A stretch of DNA of 64,000 bases from Pseudomonas pseudonitroreducens. Its GTDB lineage: Bacteria > Pseudomonadota > Gammaproteobacteria > Pseudomonadales > Pseudomonadaceae. The translations under genes and the position numbers were made by a program. Below the pieces are notes generated by a model, which saw only the letters and a program-made list of their open reading frames with translations, did no database searches and was not told the origin of the DNA. Of the stretch, positions 26,572 through 34,972 are shown in pieces. Each line of letters begins with the position of its first letter. The first letter of the stretch is position 1. Location: assembly GCF_021603645.1 (NCBI RefSeq), contig NZ_BQHJ01000004.1:434001-498000 (forward strand), written 5' to 3'.

Positions 26572-27606
26572 TCAGTTGAGGATCAGCAGTTTCGGGTATT
26601 CGTGCAGTTCGGCGGAGGTGATCTGCGCCAGCGAACGGGCCACGCCCAGGGGGTCGTCCAGGCGCCAGTTGCCGGTGACGCTGACATTCTCCAGGCGCTC
26701 GTTGGTATTCACGATCCAGCCCGGATAGTAACGGCGCAATTCGGCCAGCACCTGGCTGAGCGGGCAGTTCTCGAACACCATGCGGCCCTTCACCCAGGCC
26801 AGCTGGGATTCGGCCTCGGCGCCGTGCTGGCGCTCACCGAAGCCCTGCGGGCCGACGCGAATGCTGTCGCCGGCGCCGAGGCTGACGCGGGCGTCGTCCA
26901 GGCGGGTGCGCAGGTCCACTTCGCCGCGCTGCACGCTGACTTCCGCCTCGTTGCCCAGGTAACGCACGGCGAACGCCGTGCCGCGCACCGTGACCTGTAC
27001 CGGCCCGGCTTCCACCTCGAAGGGGCGGCTGCGGTCGTGGGCAACGTCGAAGAAGGCTTCGCCGCGGTACAGACGGGCGACACGCTGCTGGTCATCGACT
27101 CGGCTGGAGAGCGCGGTGTCGGTGTTCAGCAACACGTTGGAACCATCGGCCAACTGGACTTTCTGGCGTTCGCCGACGGCGGTGAGGTGGTCTGCGCGCA
27201 GGCGCGTGAGCAGGTCGCCCTGGACCACCACGCCGATCGCCAGAACCAGCGCGGCTGCCGTGGCGACAGGTTTCCAGAAGCGGCGCTGGCGAGGCAGCGG
27301 ACGGACCTTTGCCTGCATCAGCTTGTGCTCCAGGCGCGCCGCGGCGACCGGCAGCAACGGCGACTGCCAGGCATCGCGCACGCGCTGGTAGGCCTGCGCG
27401 TTGCCTGCGCTGGCGGCCAGCCAGGCATCGAAGCGCGCGCGGGTAGCGGCGTCCATGTCGTCCTCGAGGATCAGCCAGTCGAGGGCTTCGGCCATCTGCT
27501 GATCGTCGGGCGGCGCGGAGTTGGGCAAGGGGCGATCCTCGGGGCTGTCCTGGGGCGGTGAGCCGCGCATTGTTGTCGAATCGGCCGGCGAACGGTAGTC
27601 CGTCAT
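26572..27606 (-). CDS. FecR-type anti-sigma factor
   Basis: A 344-residue regulator: N-terminal cytoplasmic domain (DUF4880, with ALDWLILEDDMDAATRARFDAWL in part), one transmembrane helix near residues 112-130 (VATAAALVLAIGVVVQ), and the periplasmic FecR domain plus DUF4974-like end. It senses heme-loaded receptor through the STN domain and controls the sigma factor whose gene overlaps its start by 4 bases. Starts at MTDYRSPAD. Confidence 0.92.
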   Translation of the reverse strand: MTDYRSPADSTTMRGSPPQDSPEDRPLPNSAPPDDQQMAEALDWLILEDDMDAATRARFDAWLAASAGNAQAYQRVRDAWQSPLLPVAAARLEHKLMQAKVRPLPRQRRFWKPVATAAALVLAIGVVVQGDLLTRLRADHLTAVGERQKVQLADGSNVLLNTDTALSSRVDDQQRVARLYRGEAFFDVAHDRSRPFEVEAGPVQVTVRGTAFAVRYLGNEAEVSVQRGEVDLRTRLDDARVSLGAGDSIRVGPQGFGERQHGAEAESQLAWVKGRMVFENCPLSQVLAELRRYYPGWIVNTNERLENVSVTGNWRLDDPLGVARSLAQITSAELHEYPKLLILN

Positions 27607-28124
27607 ACCGTTTCCTCGAGACGGCTGACCAGTCCGATGCAGATCGCCATGATCAGTTTCAGTTCCTTCTGCACCGTGCTGGGCGAGACGCCGAGCTGCT
27701 CGGCGATCTCCGCGTAGCCGCAGCCGTGCAGGCGACTGAGGATGAAAATGCGCTGCTGGCGCTCGCTGAGCTGCGCGAGGGTTGCGCCCAGGCGTTCCAG
27801 CAGCTTCTCCGCGTGCAACTGGTCCTCGGCGCTGGAGCCCGGCGCCGGTACGGCCTGCACCACGTCGAAAGGCACATCCTCGAGCATGGTCCGCGACTGC
27901 ATGCGCAAGTGACGCAGGTGGTCCAGGGCGAGGTTGCGGCCGGTCTGGAAGAGGAAGGGTTCCAGGTGATCGATGCGGCGTTCGAGCAGGGTGCGGGCGA
28001 CGCGCAGGTAGGTTTCCTGCACCAGGTCTTCGGCGATGCTCGGGTTCTTCACCATCCGTACGAGCGTGCGCAGCAAAGGCAGGCGCTGGGCCAGGAAGAC
28101 CGCGTCGAGGTTGGAAGTGCTCAC
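27603..28124 (-). CDS. ECF sigma factor, FecI/HxuI type
   Basis: A 173-residue sigma factor with region 2 (PSIAEDLVQETYLRVAR) and region 4 helix-turn-helix (GCGYAEIAEQLGVSPSTVQKEL). It should direct transcription of the adjacent heme receptor gene. A Fur box lies just upstream, so the system is iron-repressed as well as heme-induced. Confidence 0.93.
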   Translation of the reverse strand: MSTSNLDAVFLAQRLPLLRTLVRMVKNPSIAEDLVQETYLRVARTLLERRIDHLEPFLFQTGRNLALDHLRHLRMQSRTMLEDVPFDVVQAVPAPGSSAEDQLHAEKLLERLGATLAQLSERQQRIFILSRLHGCGYAEIAEQLGVSPSTVQKELKLIMAICIGLVSRLEETV

Positions 28125-28148
28125 AAGGGCGTCCAGCAGGAATAATTT

Positions 28149-28167
28149 TCAAATGATAATCAATGTT
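28149..28167 (-). promoter_or_regulatory. Fur box of the ECF sigma gene
   Basis: The sequence TCAAATGATAATCAATGTT matches 13 of 19 positions of GATAATGATAATCATTATC, including the central AATGATAATCA. It lies 25 bases upstream of the sigma factor start. Confidence 0.75.
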
Positions 28168-28225
28168 ATTCAGCGGGAGCGAATGGCACAAGCCCATCCT
28201 TGGTTCCGCAGGCGTGCAGGCAAAC

Positions 28226-28257
28226 GAAAAAAGGGCGAGGCGCGGGGCGCCTCGCCC
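28226..28257 (-). terminator. Terminator of the OPA transporter gene
   Basis: On the minus strand, GGGCGAGGCGC, a CCC loop, and the complementary arm are followed by a run of six T. It lies 36 bases after the transporter stop codon and ends that transcript before the heme sigma factor gene. Confidence 0.88.
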
Positions 28258-28292
28258 ATTCCCTCAGCCGGCTGGTGAGGGGGAAGCGGGAC

Positions 28293-29651
28293 TCAGGAGC
28301 GTACGGGGCGTGCGTTCAGGCGCGGTTCGCCGCTTGCGGGTGTCGCCTGGCCGGATGTTTCCGGGCGGCTGTTCCAGTGCGGAATGAGGATGCCGGCGGC
28401 GATCAGCGCGGTGACCGTGAAGCCGATGAACACGCTGTAGGTGTCGAAGTAACCCGGCAGCAGGCCGCCGAGGATTGCGCCGATGGAACCGCAACCGTTG
28501 ACGAAGCCCGCCGCGGTGCCGGCCGCTTCACCAGTGCCGAAGTCCACGGCGGCCGCGCCGCTGATCATCGAATCCGGTCCGTACAGGGTCAGGCCCATCA
28601 TGAACAGCAGGCCCAGCACCAGCAGGCTGCTGCCGGTCTGCATGGCCGGGACGAACAGCGCCAGGCACACCGTGAGACCGAGCAGGCTGATCACGCAGGC
28701 CGGCATGCGCCGTGCGCCGAAGATGCGGTCCGAGGCATAGCCGATCAGGATCGGCCCGAGCAGCCCGGCGACTTCGAAGGCCGACGGCAGGATCGCCGCG
28801 CCGACCTTGCCCAGCCCGGGCATGCGTTCGTAGACGATCACCGGGCCCCACAGCAGGATCGCGTAGCGCGCCGGCTTGAGCAGGAAATAGGCAAGGCCCA
28901 GGGTCAGCACGGTGCGGTTGCGCAGCACCTTGCCGAGGATGCGCAGCGACTTGCCGTTCTCGCCCTCGTGCTTGAAGCCGGCGTAGTTCACCGCTTCGGG
29001 TTGCTGCACATCGGCTTCCACCGGCGGCAGGCCGACATCTTGCGGGCGGTTGCGTTGCAGCAGCAGGAACAGGATGGCGACCGCACCGACCACGGCGGCG
29101 GTGGAGTAGAACGCCGCATGCCAGGTGCCGAACACCTCATAGGCCCACCAGCCGGCGAAGGGCGAGGCGACCAGCCCACCAAAGGCGTAGCAGGTACTCC
29201 ACAGCCCGAGCACGCGGCCGCGCTCATGGGTCGCGAAGAAGCTGCCGATGTTCTTGCACAGCCCCGACCAGCCGGTGGACTGCGCCAGGCCTTGCACCAC
29301 CATGCACGTGGCGAAGATCGGCAGGGTGGCGAAGCTGCCCATCACCAGCGCGGCGGCGGCGGAGATGAGCAGGCCGCCGAACACCACCACGCGGGGGCCG
29401 TAGCGGTCGGCGAAGACGCCCCAGGTGAACTGGCCCACCGCATAGGCGGCGAGGTAGATGGCGTCGAGGTTGGCCATCGCGATCTTGTCGAGATGGAAGC
29501 TGGGGTCTTCGGCGATGCCAAGCTTGGCCACCGAGAAGGCCTTGCGGGTGAAGTAGAAGGCCGCGTAGGCCAGCCAGGTGATGGCGAAGATCTGCCATCT
29601 CCAGCGTGCCAGGGAGGAACGCGGCGAAGCGGTGCCGTGAGGGTTGAGCAT
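28293..29651 (-). CDS. OPA-family MFS transporter (organophosphate/phosphate antiporter type)
   Basis: A 452-residue protein of 12 hydrophobic helices. The N-terminal WLAYAAFYFTRKAFSVAK is the GlpT/UhpT/UhpC signature of organophosphate:phosphate antiporters, and GWSGLCKNIGSFFA and TLYGPDSMISGAAAVDFG agree. With phnW and phnX nearby, 2-aminoethylphosphonate or a related phosphonate is the likely cargo; this is inferred. Start chosen at MLNPHGTAS, which follows AGAGGTCA. Divergent from a LysR gene. Confidence 0.87.
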   Translation of the reverse strand: MLNPHGTASPRSSLARWRWQIFAITWLAYAAFYFTRKAFSVAKLGIAEDPSFHLDKIAMANLDAIYLAAYAVGQFTWGVFADRYGPRVVVFGGLLISAAAALVMGSFATLPIFATCMVVQGLAQSTGWSGLCKNIGSFFATHERGRVLGLWSTCYAFGGLVASPFAGWWAYEVFGTWHAAFYSTAAVVGAVAILFLLLQRNRPQDVGLPPVEADVQQPEAVNYAGFKHEGENGKSLRILGKVLRNRTVLTLGLAYFLLKPARYAILLWGPVIVYERMPGLGKVGAAILPSAFEVAGLLGPILIGYASDRIFGARRMPACVISLLGLTVCLALFVPAMQTGSSLLVLGLLFMMGLTLYGPDSMISGAAAVDFGTGEAAGTAAGFVNGCGSIGAILGGLLPGYFDTYSVFIGFTVTALIAAGILIPHWNSRPETSGQATPASGEPRLNARPVRS

Positions 29652-29832
29652 GATCTGACCTCTTTGTTGTTGTGCTGTGCCGGCAGTCAGTGGGTAACGC
29701 CTGTTTTTTGTTGTTGTTCTGGGAGCACGTCGCACCGTCTTCGCGGTGCGGGTCAGAAGCGCTGCAGCTGTTCTGTACCGCCGCGGGAGTGCCGCGGCAG
29801 TGGAGGGATGGAAACAATTTCGAATAAATAAC

Positions 29833-29855
29833 TGAAATCGATTTATCAGATTTCA
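29833..29855. promoter_or_regulatory. Dyad in the transporter/LysR divergent region
   Basis: TGAAATC-N9-GATTTCA is a perfect 7-base dyad in an A/T-rich stretch of the 325-base divergent gap between the OPA transporter and the LysR gene at 29977. The geometry fits a LysR recognition site. No other features are seen in the gap. Confidence 0.5.
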
Positions 29856-29976
29856 AAAATAAGCTGGGCTTGTATGACAAGGCGCCATGACGCTAGTGTT
29901 TTGCGCGAATGACCTTGTAGTCGCTTTCCGTCCGATAGCGCGAAGGTGGTCAGAACCATCTGCCAGAGGCTCGCCC

Positions 29977-30855
29977 ATGTCCGTTTCCCACGCTCAGCTC
30001 AAGGCCTTCCATGCCGTCGCCGTGCACGGCAGCTTCACCCGCGCCGCCGAGCGACTGTTCCTCACCCAGCCGGCGGTGTCCGACCAGGTGCGCAAGCTGG
30101 AGGAGCGTTACGGCGTGCTGTTGTTCCACCGCAACAAGCGCTCGGTGCGCCTGACCGAGCTGGGCGAGCGCCTGCTGGCCGTGACCCAGCGCCTGTTCGT
30201 GATCGAGGCCGAGGCACAGGAGCTGCTGCAGGAATCCAGCGCGCTGCAGACTGGCAGCCTGACCCTGGCGGTGGACGCCCCGGTGCACGTGCTGCCGCAG
30301 ATCGCACGCTTCTGCCAGCGCCATCCGGGCATCCGCGTGAAGCTGGAGACGGGTAACACCGACGAGTCCCTGCAGCGCCTGTTCGACTATCAGGCCGATC
30401 TCGCGCTGCTGGGACGCGAGGTGCAGGACGAACGCCTGCTGACCTTCACCCTGCGCAGTGATCCCATCGTCGCCTTCGTTGGCCGCAGCCACCCCTGGGC
30501 CGGGCGCCAGTCCATCGAACTGGCCGACCTCGACAACGCACCGCTGGTGCTGCGTGAGCAAGGTTCGGTGACCCGGCAGATGCTCGAAGCGGAAATGGCC
30601 CGGGCTGGCCTGCGCATCCGCCCGGCCATCGAGGTGGAAGGCCGCGAGGCGTCGCTGGAGGCGGTGGCGGTGGGCATTGGCGTGGGCGTGGTTTCGGCCG
30701 CCGAACTGGGGGCGGATGCGCGCGTGCTTGCGCTGCCGATCCTCGACTGCCACTGGCGCATGAGCGAGACCCTGGTGTGCCTGCGTGAGCAGAGCAGCCG
30801 GAGGATCGTGGCGACCTTTCTCGATCTGGTGAAGGAAGATCTGCCGGCGGAGTAG
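29977..30855 (+). CDS. LysR-family regulator, probable activator of the OPA transporter
   Basis: A 292-residue LysR protein: winged helix at the N-terminus (SFTRAAERLFLTQPAVSDQV) and periplasmic-binding-like effector domain. It is divergent from the OPA transporter gene. It is about as similar in layout to the second LysR at 30969 as the two are to other family members; the paired regulators suggest split control of transport and catabolism of phosphonates. Start is MSVSHAQLKAFHA. Confidence 0.88.
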   Translation: MSVSHAQLKAFHAVAVHGSFTRAAERLFLTQPAVSDQVRKLEERYGVLLFHRNKRSVRLTELGERLLAVTQRLFVIEAEAQELLQESSALQTGSLTLAVDAPVHVLPQIARFCQRHPGIRVKLETGNTDESLQRLFDYQADLALLGREVQDERLLTFTLRSDPIVAFVGRSHPWAGRQSIELADLDNAPLVLREQGSVTRQMLEAEMARAGLRIRPAIEVEGREASLEAVAVGIGVGVVSAAELGADARVLALPILDCHWRMSETLVCLREQSSRRIVATFLDLVKEDLPAE

Positions 30856-30872
30856 GGCATGGCTGTCGGTGA

Positions 30873-30947
30873 TTCGCGAGCAAGCTCGCTCCTACAGATT
30901 GGGCATACGCCGAAGTTTCCCTTGTAGGGGCGAGCTTGCTCGCGAAC
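30873..30947. repeat. REP inverted pair 4
   Basis: ATTCGCGAGCAAGCTCGCTC (from 30872) faces AGGGGCGAGCTTGCTCGCGA (to 30946). It lies between two convergent LysR genes, where it could end both transcripts. Confidence 0.88.
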
Positions 30948-30968
30948 CGCATCCCTCAGGACCTGAGG

Positions 30969-31829
30969 TCAGGCTTCCGCCAACTCCAGAAACGCACTCA
31001 CCACTCGCAACCCCCGGCGCCGTTCCAGGCAGCCAATGGCATGACGGTTCAACAGCCCGTCGCCGCTTAGCGGGATCGCCTTCACTCGCGGGTCCGGGCT
31101 GACTTCCAGCGACGACACGATGCCGATTCCCAGCTCCGCCGCTACCGCTTCAGTCACTGCCTCGCGGCTGTCCAGTTCCAGCAGCACGCGCGGCTCCACC
31201 GAGGACGCCGAACAGGCCGCATCGAAGGTTCGCCGGGTGATGGAGTCGGGTTCGCGCAGCACCATGATCTGCTGGTCCAACTCGCCCAGCGGCAGCTCGC
31301 CGGTGTGTTCGCTCCAGGCATGGCTGGCCGGCACCAGGGCGCAGATGCGCGACTCCACCAGCTCGCGCAGGAACAGCCCGGTACGCGGCTCCACCTCGGT
31401 CAGCACGGCGATATCGACGTGTTCGTCCATCAGCGCGGCGAGGGTCTCCTGCGCGTTGCCCAGGCGCAGGTTGACGGTGATGCCGGGATAGCGCGCGCGC
31501 AGCCGGGCGAGCATCGGCATCACCAGGTGCGGGCCGTCGGCGGCCACTTCGATACGCCCGGTCACCAGTTCGCGGCTGGCGTCGAGCATGGCCTCGGCTT
31601 CCTCCTCCAGGGCGAACAGCGTGCGGCTGATGGCCGACAGGCGCACGCCTTCCTCGGTGAGCTCCACGCCTCGCGCGGTGCGGCGGAACAGATTGACCTG
31701 GTAGTGCTCCTCCAGCGCCTTCACATGCCCGGTCACTGCCGGCTGGCTGATGAACAGCCGCTCGGCGGCGCGGGTGAAACTGCGTTCGCGGGCGACGGCG
31801 TCGAAGGCGCGGAGCTGGAAAAGATTCAT
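30969..31829 (-). CDS. LysR-family regulator divergent from phnW
   Basis: A 286-residue LysR protein with the helix-turn-helix in SFTRAAERLFISQPAVTGHV and an effector domain. It is divergent from phnW with 148 bases between, the arrangement known for the LysR regulator of phnWX in P. aeruginosa. It probably activates phnW-phnX in response to 2-aminoethylphosphonate rather than phosphate starvation. Confidence 0.88.
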   Translation of the reverse strand: MNLFQLRAFDAVARERSFTRAAERLFISQPAVTGHVKALEEHYQVNLFRRTARGVELTEEGVRLSAISRTLFALEEEAEAMLDASRELVTGRIEVAADGPHLVMPMLARLRARYPGITVNLRLGNAQETLAALMDEHVDIAVLTEVEPRTGLFLRELVESRICALVPASHAWSEHTGELPLGELDQQIMVLREPDSITRRTFDAACSASSVEPRVLLELDSREAVTEAVAAELGIGIVSSLEVSPDPRVKAIPLSGDGLLNRHAIGCLERRRGLRVVSAFLELAEA

Positions 31830-31977
31830 CAGGTATATGTCCGGCTTATGCAGTGCATCGTGATAAACAATTTGAACGATATCTGCCCGGCCGGCAAGTT
31901 ATGCCCAGGCCGCAGCGAACCCGCCCGGCCCAACCGAATTCAGCCCTGACGACGTTCCCACGAAAGAGGAATCGAGC

Positions 31978-33093
31978 ATGAGCACTGCCGAGCGAGCCCC
32001 CATCCTGCTGACTCCCGGTCCGCTGACCACGTCCCCCCGCACCCGTCGCGCCATGATGGTCGACTGGGGGTCGTGGGACCGCGACTTCAACGACCTGACC
32101 GCCGATGTGTGCAAGCGCCTGCTGGCGATCATCCACGGCGAGCAGACCCACACCTGCGTGCCCCTGCAGGGCAGCGGCACCTTCTCCGTCGAGGCCGCGG
32201 TGGGTACCCTGGTGCCGCGTGACGGCAAGGTGCTGGTGCTGATCAACGGCGCCTACGGCAAGCGCCTGGCGAAGATCTGCCAGGTGATCGGCCGTGAGTT
32301 CAGCACCTTCGAAACCGAAGAAGACGTACCGACCACCGCCGCCGACGTCGATCGCCTGCTCACTGAAGACCCCAGCGTTACCCACGTTGCGCTGATCCAT
32401 TGCGAGACCAGCACCGGTATCCTCAACCCGCTGCAGGACATCGCCAAGGTCATCGAGTCCCACGGCAAGCGCCTGATCATCGATGCCATGAGCTCCTTCG
32501 GCGCGCTGGATATCGATGCCCGCCAGATTCCCTTCGACGCGCTGATCGCCGCTTCCGGCAAGTGCCTGGAAGGCGTGCCGGGCATGGGCTTCGTCTTCGC
32601 CCGCAGCACTGCCCTGAACGCCAGCGCCGGCAACTGCCACTCGCTGTCCATGGACCTGCAGGACCAGCATGCCTACATGGCCAAGACCGGCCAGTGGCGC
32701 TTCACCCCGCCGACCCACGTGGTGGCCGCGCTGCACGAAGCGCTGAGCCAGTACGAAGAGGAGGGCGGCCTCGCGGCCCGTCATCAGCGTTACGCAAACA
32801 ATTGCCAGACTCTGCTGGCGGAGATGGCCGAACTCGGTTTCCGCAGCTTCCTGCCTGCGGAAATCCAGGCGCCGATCATCGTCACCTTCCATGCCCCGAG
32901 TGACGCTCGCTACAACTTCACCGAGTTCTACAACCGGGTGCGCGAGAAGGGCTTCATCCTCTACCCGGGCAAGCTGACCCAGGTGGAAACCTTCCGCGTC
33001 GGTTGCATAGGCCAGGTCGACGCCAGCGGCATGCGCGCCGCCGTCGCGGCCATCGCCGAGACGCTGAAGGAAATGGAAGTCTTCGAAATCTGA
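31978..33093 (+). CDS. phnW: 2-aminoethylphosphonate:pyruvate aminotransferase PhnW
   Basis: A 371-residue class V aminotransferase. It begins [18 protein letters not shown] with the family N-terminus, and the PLP lysine lies in [15 protein letters not shown] near residue 195. It moves the amino group of 2-aminoethylphosphonate to pyruvate, giving phosphonoacetaldehyde and alanine. Ribosome site GAAAGAGGAAT precedes the ATG. It forms a two-gene operon with phnX. Confidence 0.96.
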   Translation: MSTAERAPILLTPGPLTTSPRTRRAMMVDWGSWDRDFNDLTADVCKRLLAIIHGEQTHTCVPLQGSGTFSVEAAVGTLVPRDGKVLVLINGAYGKRLAKICQVIGREFSTFETEEDVPTTAADVDRLLTEDPSVTHVALIHCETSTGILNPLQDIAKVIESHGKRLIIDAMSSFGALDIDARQIPFDALIAASGKCLEGVPGMGFVFARSTALNASAGNCHSLSMDLQDQHAYMAKTGQWRFTPPTHVVAALHEALSQYEEEGGLAARHQRYANNCQTLLAEMAELGFRSFLPAEIQAPIIVTFHAPSDARYNFTEFYNRVREKGFILYPGKLTQVETFRVGCIGQVDASGMRAAVAAIAETLKEMEVFEI

Positions 33094-33125
33094 CGCCCGC
33101 CCGAATTCCCACAGGATTGAATACC

Positions 33126-33953
33126 ATGAACTATGAACAACCCAAGCAACTGCAAGCCGTCGTCCTCGACTGGGCCGGCACCGTGGTCGATTTCGGCTCC
33201 TTCGCGCCGACCCAGATTTTCGTCGAAGCCTTCGCCGAGTTCGGCGTCCAGGTCAGCCTGGAAGAAGCCCGCGGCCCCATGGGCATGGGCAAGTGGGACC
33301 ACATCCGCACCCTGTGCGACATCCCGGCCATCGCCGAGCGCTACAAGTCCAAGTTCGGCCGTGTGCCGAGCGACGATGACGTCACCGCCATCTACGAACG
33401 CTTCATGCCGCTGCAGATCGAGAAGATCGCCGAGCATTCGGCGTTGATCCCCGGCGCGCTGGAAGCCATTGCCACCCTGCGCAAGGGTGGGCTGAAGATC
33501 GGCTCCTGCTCCGGCTACCCGGCGGTGGTGATGGAAAAGGTCGTCGCCCTGGCCAAGACCAACGGCTACGTCGCCGACCACGTGGTCGCCACCGACGAAG
33601 TGCCCAACGGCCGCCCGCACCCGGCACAGGCGCTGGCCAACGTGATCGCCCTGGGCATCAACGATGTCGCCGCCTGCGTGAAGGTCGACGACACCTGGCC
33701 GGGCATCCTCGAAGGCCGCAGCGCCGGCATGTGGACCGTGGCGCTGACCTGCTCGGGCAACGCCCTGGGCCTGACCTACGAGCAGTACAAGGCGCTGCCG
33801 GCGGAAAAGCTGGAGCAGGAACGCCGCCGCATCGGCCAGATGTTCGAGGGCTCGCGGCCGCACTACCTGATCGACACCATCGCCGAACTGCCGGCGGTGA
33901 TCGCCGATATCAATGCGCGGTTGGCGCGGGGTGAGATGCCTCAAAGCAGCTGA
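33126..33953 (+). CDS. phnX: Phosphonoacetaldehyde hydrolase PhnX
   Basis: A 275-residue HAD-superfamily enzyme. The nucleophile Asp15 is in LDWAGTVVD, the Schiff-base Lys56 in GMGKWDHI, and the acidic motif [10 protein letters not shown] lies further on. It cleaves phosphonoacetaldehyde to acetaldehyde and phosphate, completing the pathway started by PhnW 32 bases upstream. Length and motifs are complete. Confidence 0.96.
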   Translation: MNYEQPKQLQAVVLDWAGTVVDFGSFAPTQIFVEAFAEFGVQVSLEEARGPMGMGKWDHIRTLCDIPAIAERYKSKFGRVPSDDDVTAIYERFMPLQIEKIAEHSALIPGALEAIATLRKGGLKIGSCSGYPAVVMEKVVALAKTNGYVADHVVATDEVPNGRPHPAQALANVIALGINDVAACVKVDDTWPGILEGRSAGMWTVALTCSGNALGLTYEQYKALPAEKLEQERRRIGQMFEGSRPHYLIDTIAELPAVIADINARLARGEMPQSS

Positions 33954-33971
33954 CGCTTGGTTTGAGCGAGG

Positions 33972-33999
33972 AAGGCCCGCTTGTTGCGGGCCTTTTTTT
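33972..33999 (+). terminator. Rho-independent terminator of phnWX
   Basis: AAGGCCCGC, loop TTGTT, GCGGGCCTT, followed by five more T, 19 bases after the phnX stop. It is a textbook terminator for the phnWX transcript. Confidence 0.92.
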
Positions 34000-34017
34000 G
34001 GAGTTGGGTGTTTCTGC

Positions 34018-34326
34018 GCCGCATTTGCGTGTTCGGATGTATTGGGTTTCGCCCCCTCGGGCGAGTCACTTCTTTCAAACGCCAAAGAAGTAACCAAGAA
34101 GGCTTGCCCCGGACATCCGGTTTTTCGCTTAGGCGAAAAAATCCCTCGTTGCAACGAAGTTTCAGGGGCACGCTGCGAAGGGCCGTCCCTGGCCCATCGC
34201 AGCTCTCGCGACATCCATGTCGCTCAACCCCTGAAACTCCGCTCTAACGAGGCCTCCTGAACGGGGCATTCGGCATGCTCGGACATTTCGCTGGAAGTCT
34301 TCAAAGCCAAAACCAAAGCCACGGTC
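34018..34326. repeat. Structured intergenic repeat of host type, ending at the prophage
   Basis: Roughly 300 bases without a convincing gene. A long imperfect inverted repeat joins 34144-34168 (CCTCGTTGCAACGAAGTTTC and on) with 34228-34252, around a perfect dyad GCGACAT-CC-ATGTCGC (34208-34223). From memory, Pseudomonas genomes carry many copies of this kind of spacer, often mis-annotated as small proteins. The prophage end follows directly. Confidence 0.5.
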
Positions 34327-34419
34327 TGTAAGCGCGCGGCGGATTTGGCATCGCTTGGCGAGGTATTTGGCATGGCGACCTCACCTCTGCTCCCGTCTAT
34401 TTTCTCGGCGGATTTGGCA
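34327..34419. repeat. Right end with three transposase-type binding repeats
   Basis: Three direct repeats lie in the terminal 93 bases: CGGCGGATTTGGCA at 34337-34350, the variant GAGGTATTTGGCA ending at 34372, and an exact copy of the first at 34406-34419. The last one ends 8 bases before the final gene. Position, number and orientation resemble R1-R3 of phage Mu, where MuA binds. Confidence 0.7.
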
Positions 34420-34427
34420 CTAGAGCC

Positions 34428-34964
34428 TTACAGATACTGAGAGAGCCATACAGGCTCACCCGGTCGAGCATCGCTCTTCGGGAAACTCGACGATTCTGGC
34501 CATTCGCGCAGGGCCTCTCGATAGACCAAAAGCTCACGGTACTGGGTAGGGCTCAGCGTGGTGCTGGTGGCGTCGAGTTCCAGCTCGTCGCGGTGGCGTG
34601 CTATCAGCGGATCGGTTTCGACCAGGACGTAATCCCGCCAGGTGCGTTCAGTTTCGGCGAGTCGGTCAGCTGACGGGGCGGGCGGATCAACCAGGACCGG
34701 CTTGCCGTTCTTCACCGCTAGTACCTTGCCCAGGCTCGGCGCATTGACCAACTGCTCGTACTGGCTCGCGCTCAGCTCGATCAGCTCGGCGGCCGGCGGC
34801 AACTGGCAGTCAGGGTTCTGCACCTCGATCAGGGGCGCTTCGGCTGGCTCGGCGTCGGGCTCCGGCTTCCAGTCAGGGTCGGGCACCAGCAAGGTGCGCG
34901 GACCGTGGGTGGCGGTGGAGTAGAACGCCAGGGACGTGGCGTGCAGGAACATGATGGTCTGCAT
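34428..34964 (-). CDS. Tail fibre assembly chaperone
   Basis: A 178-residue protein at the 3' end of the late operon directly after the tail fibre gene. The C-terminal half (ETERTWRDYVLVETDPLIARH and REALREWPESSSFP) is the tail-fibre-assembly (Caudo_TAP) signature, and the middle contains a His/Asp/Glu-rich helix. It helps fold or attach the fibre at 34973. The start is MQTIMFLHA. Confidence 0.85.
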   Translation of the reverse strand: MQTIMFLHATSLAFYSTATHGPRTLLVPDPDWKPEPDAEPAEAPLIEVQNPDCQLPPAAELIELSASQYEQLVNAPSLGKVLAVKNGKPVLVDPPAPSADRLAETERTWRDYVLVETDPLIARHRDELELDATSTTLSPTQYRELLVYREALREWPESSSFPKSDARPGEPVWLSQYL

Positions 34965-34972
34965 GGTGATCC

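Noticed and set aside
28200-29831. A 543-codon plus-strand frame opposite the OPA transporter
   Set aside because: The transporter has 12 helices and family signatures; the antisense protein is His/Gln/Gly-rich without structure.
33913-34260. Small overlapping frames in the spacer after phnX
   Set aside because: Their translations are the typical false proteins of a structured intergenic repeat; no ribosome site and no domain.
34000-34430. tRNA gene as attachment site at the prophage end
   Set aside because: No cloverleaf is visible, and Mu-like elements insert by transposition, not at tRNA genes.
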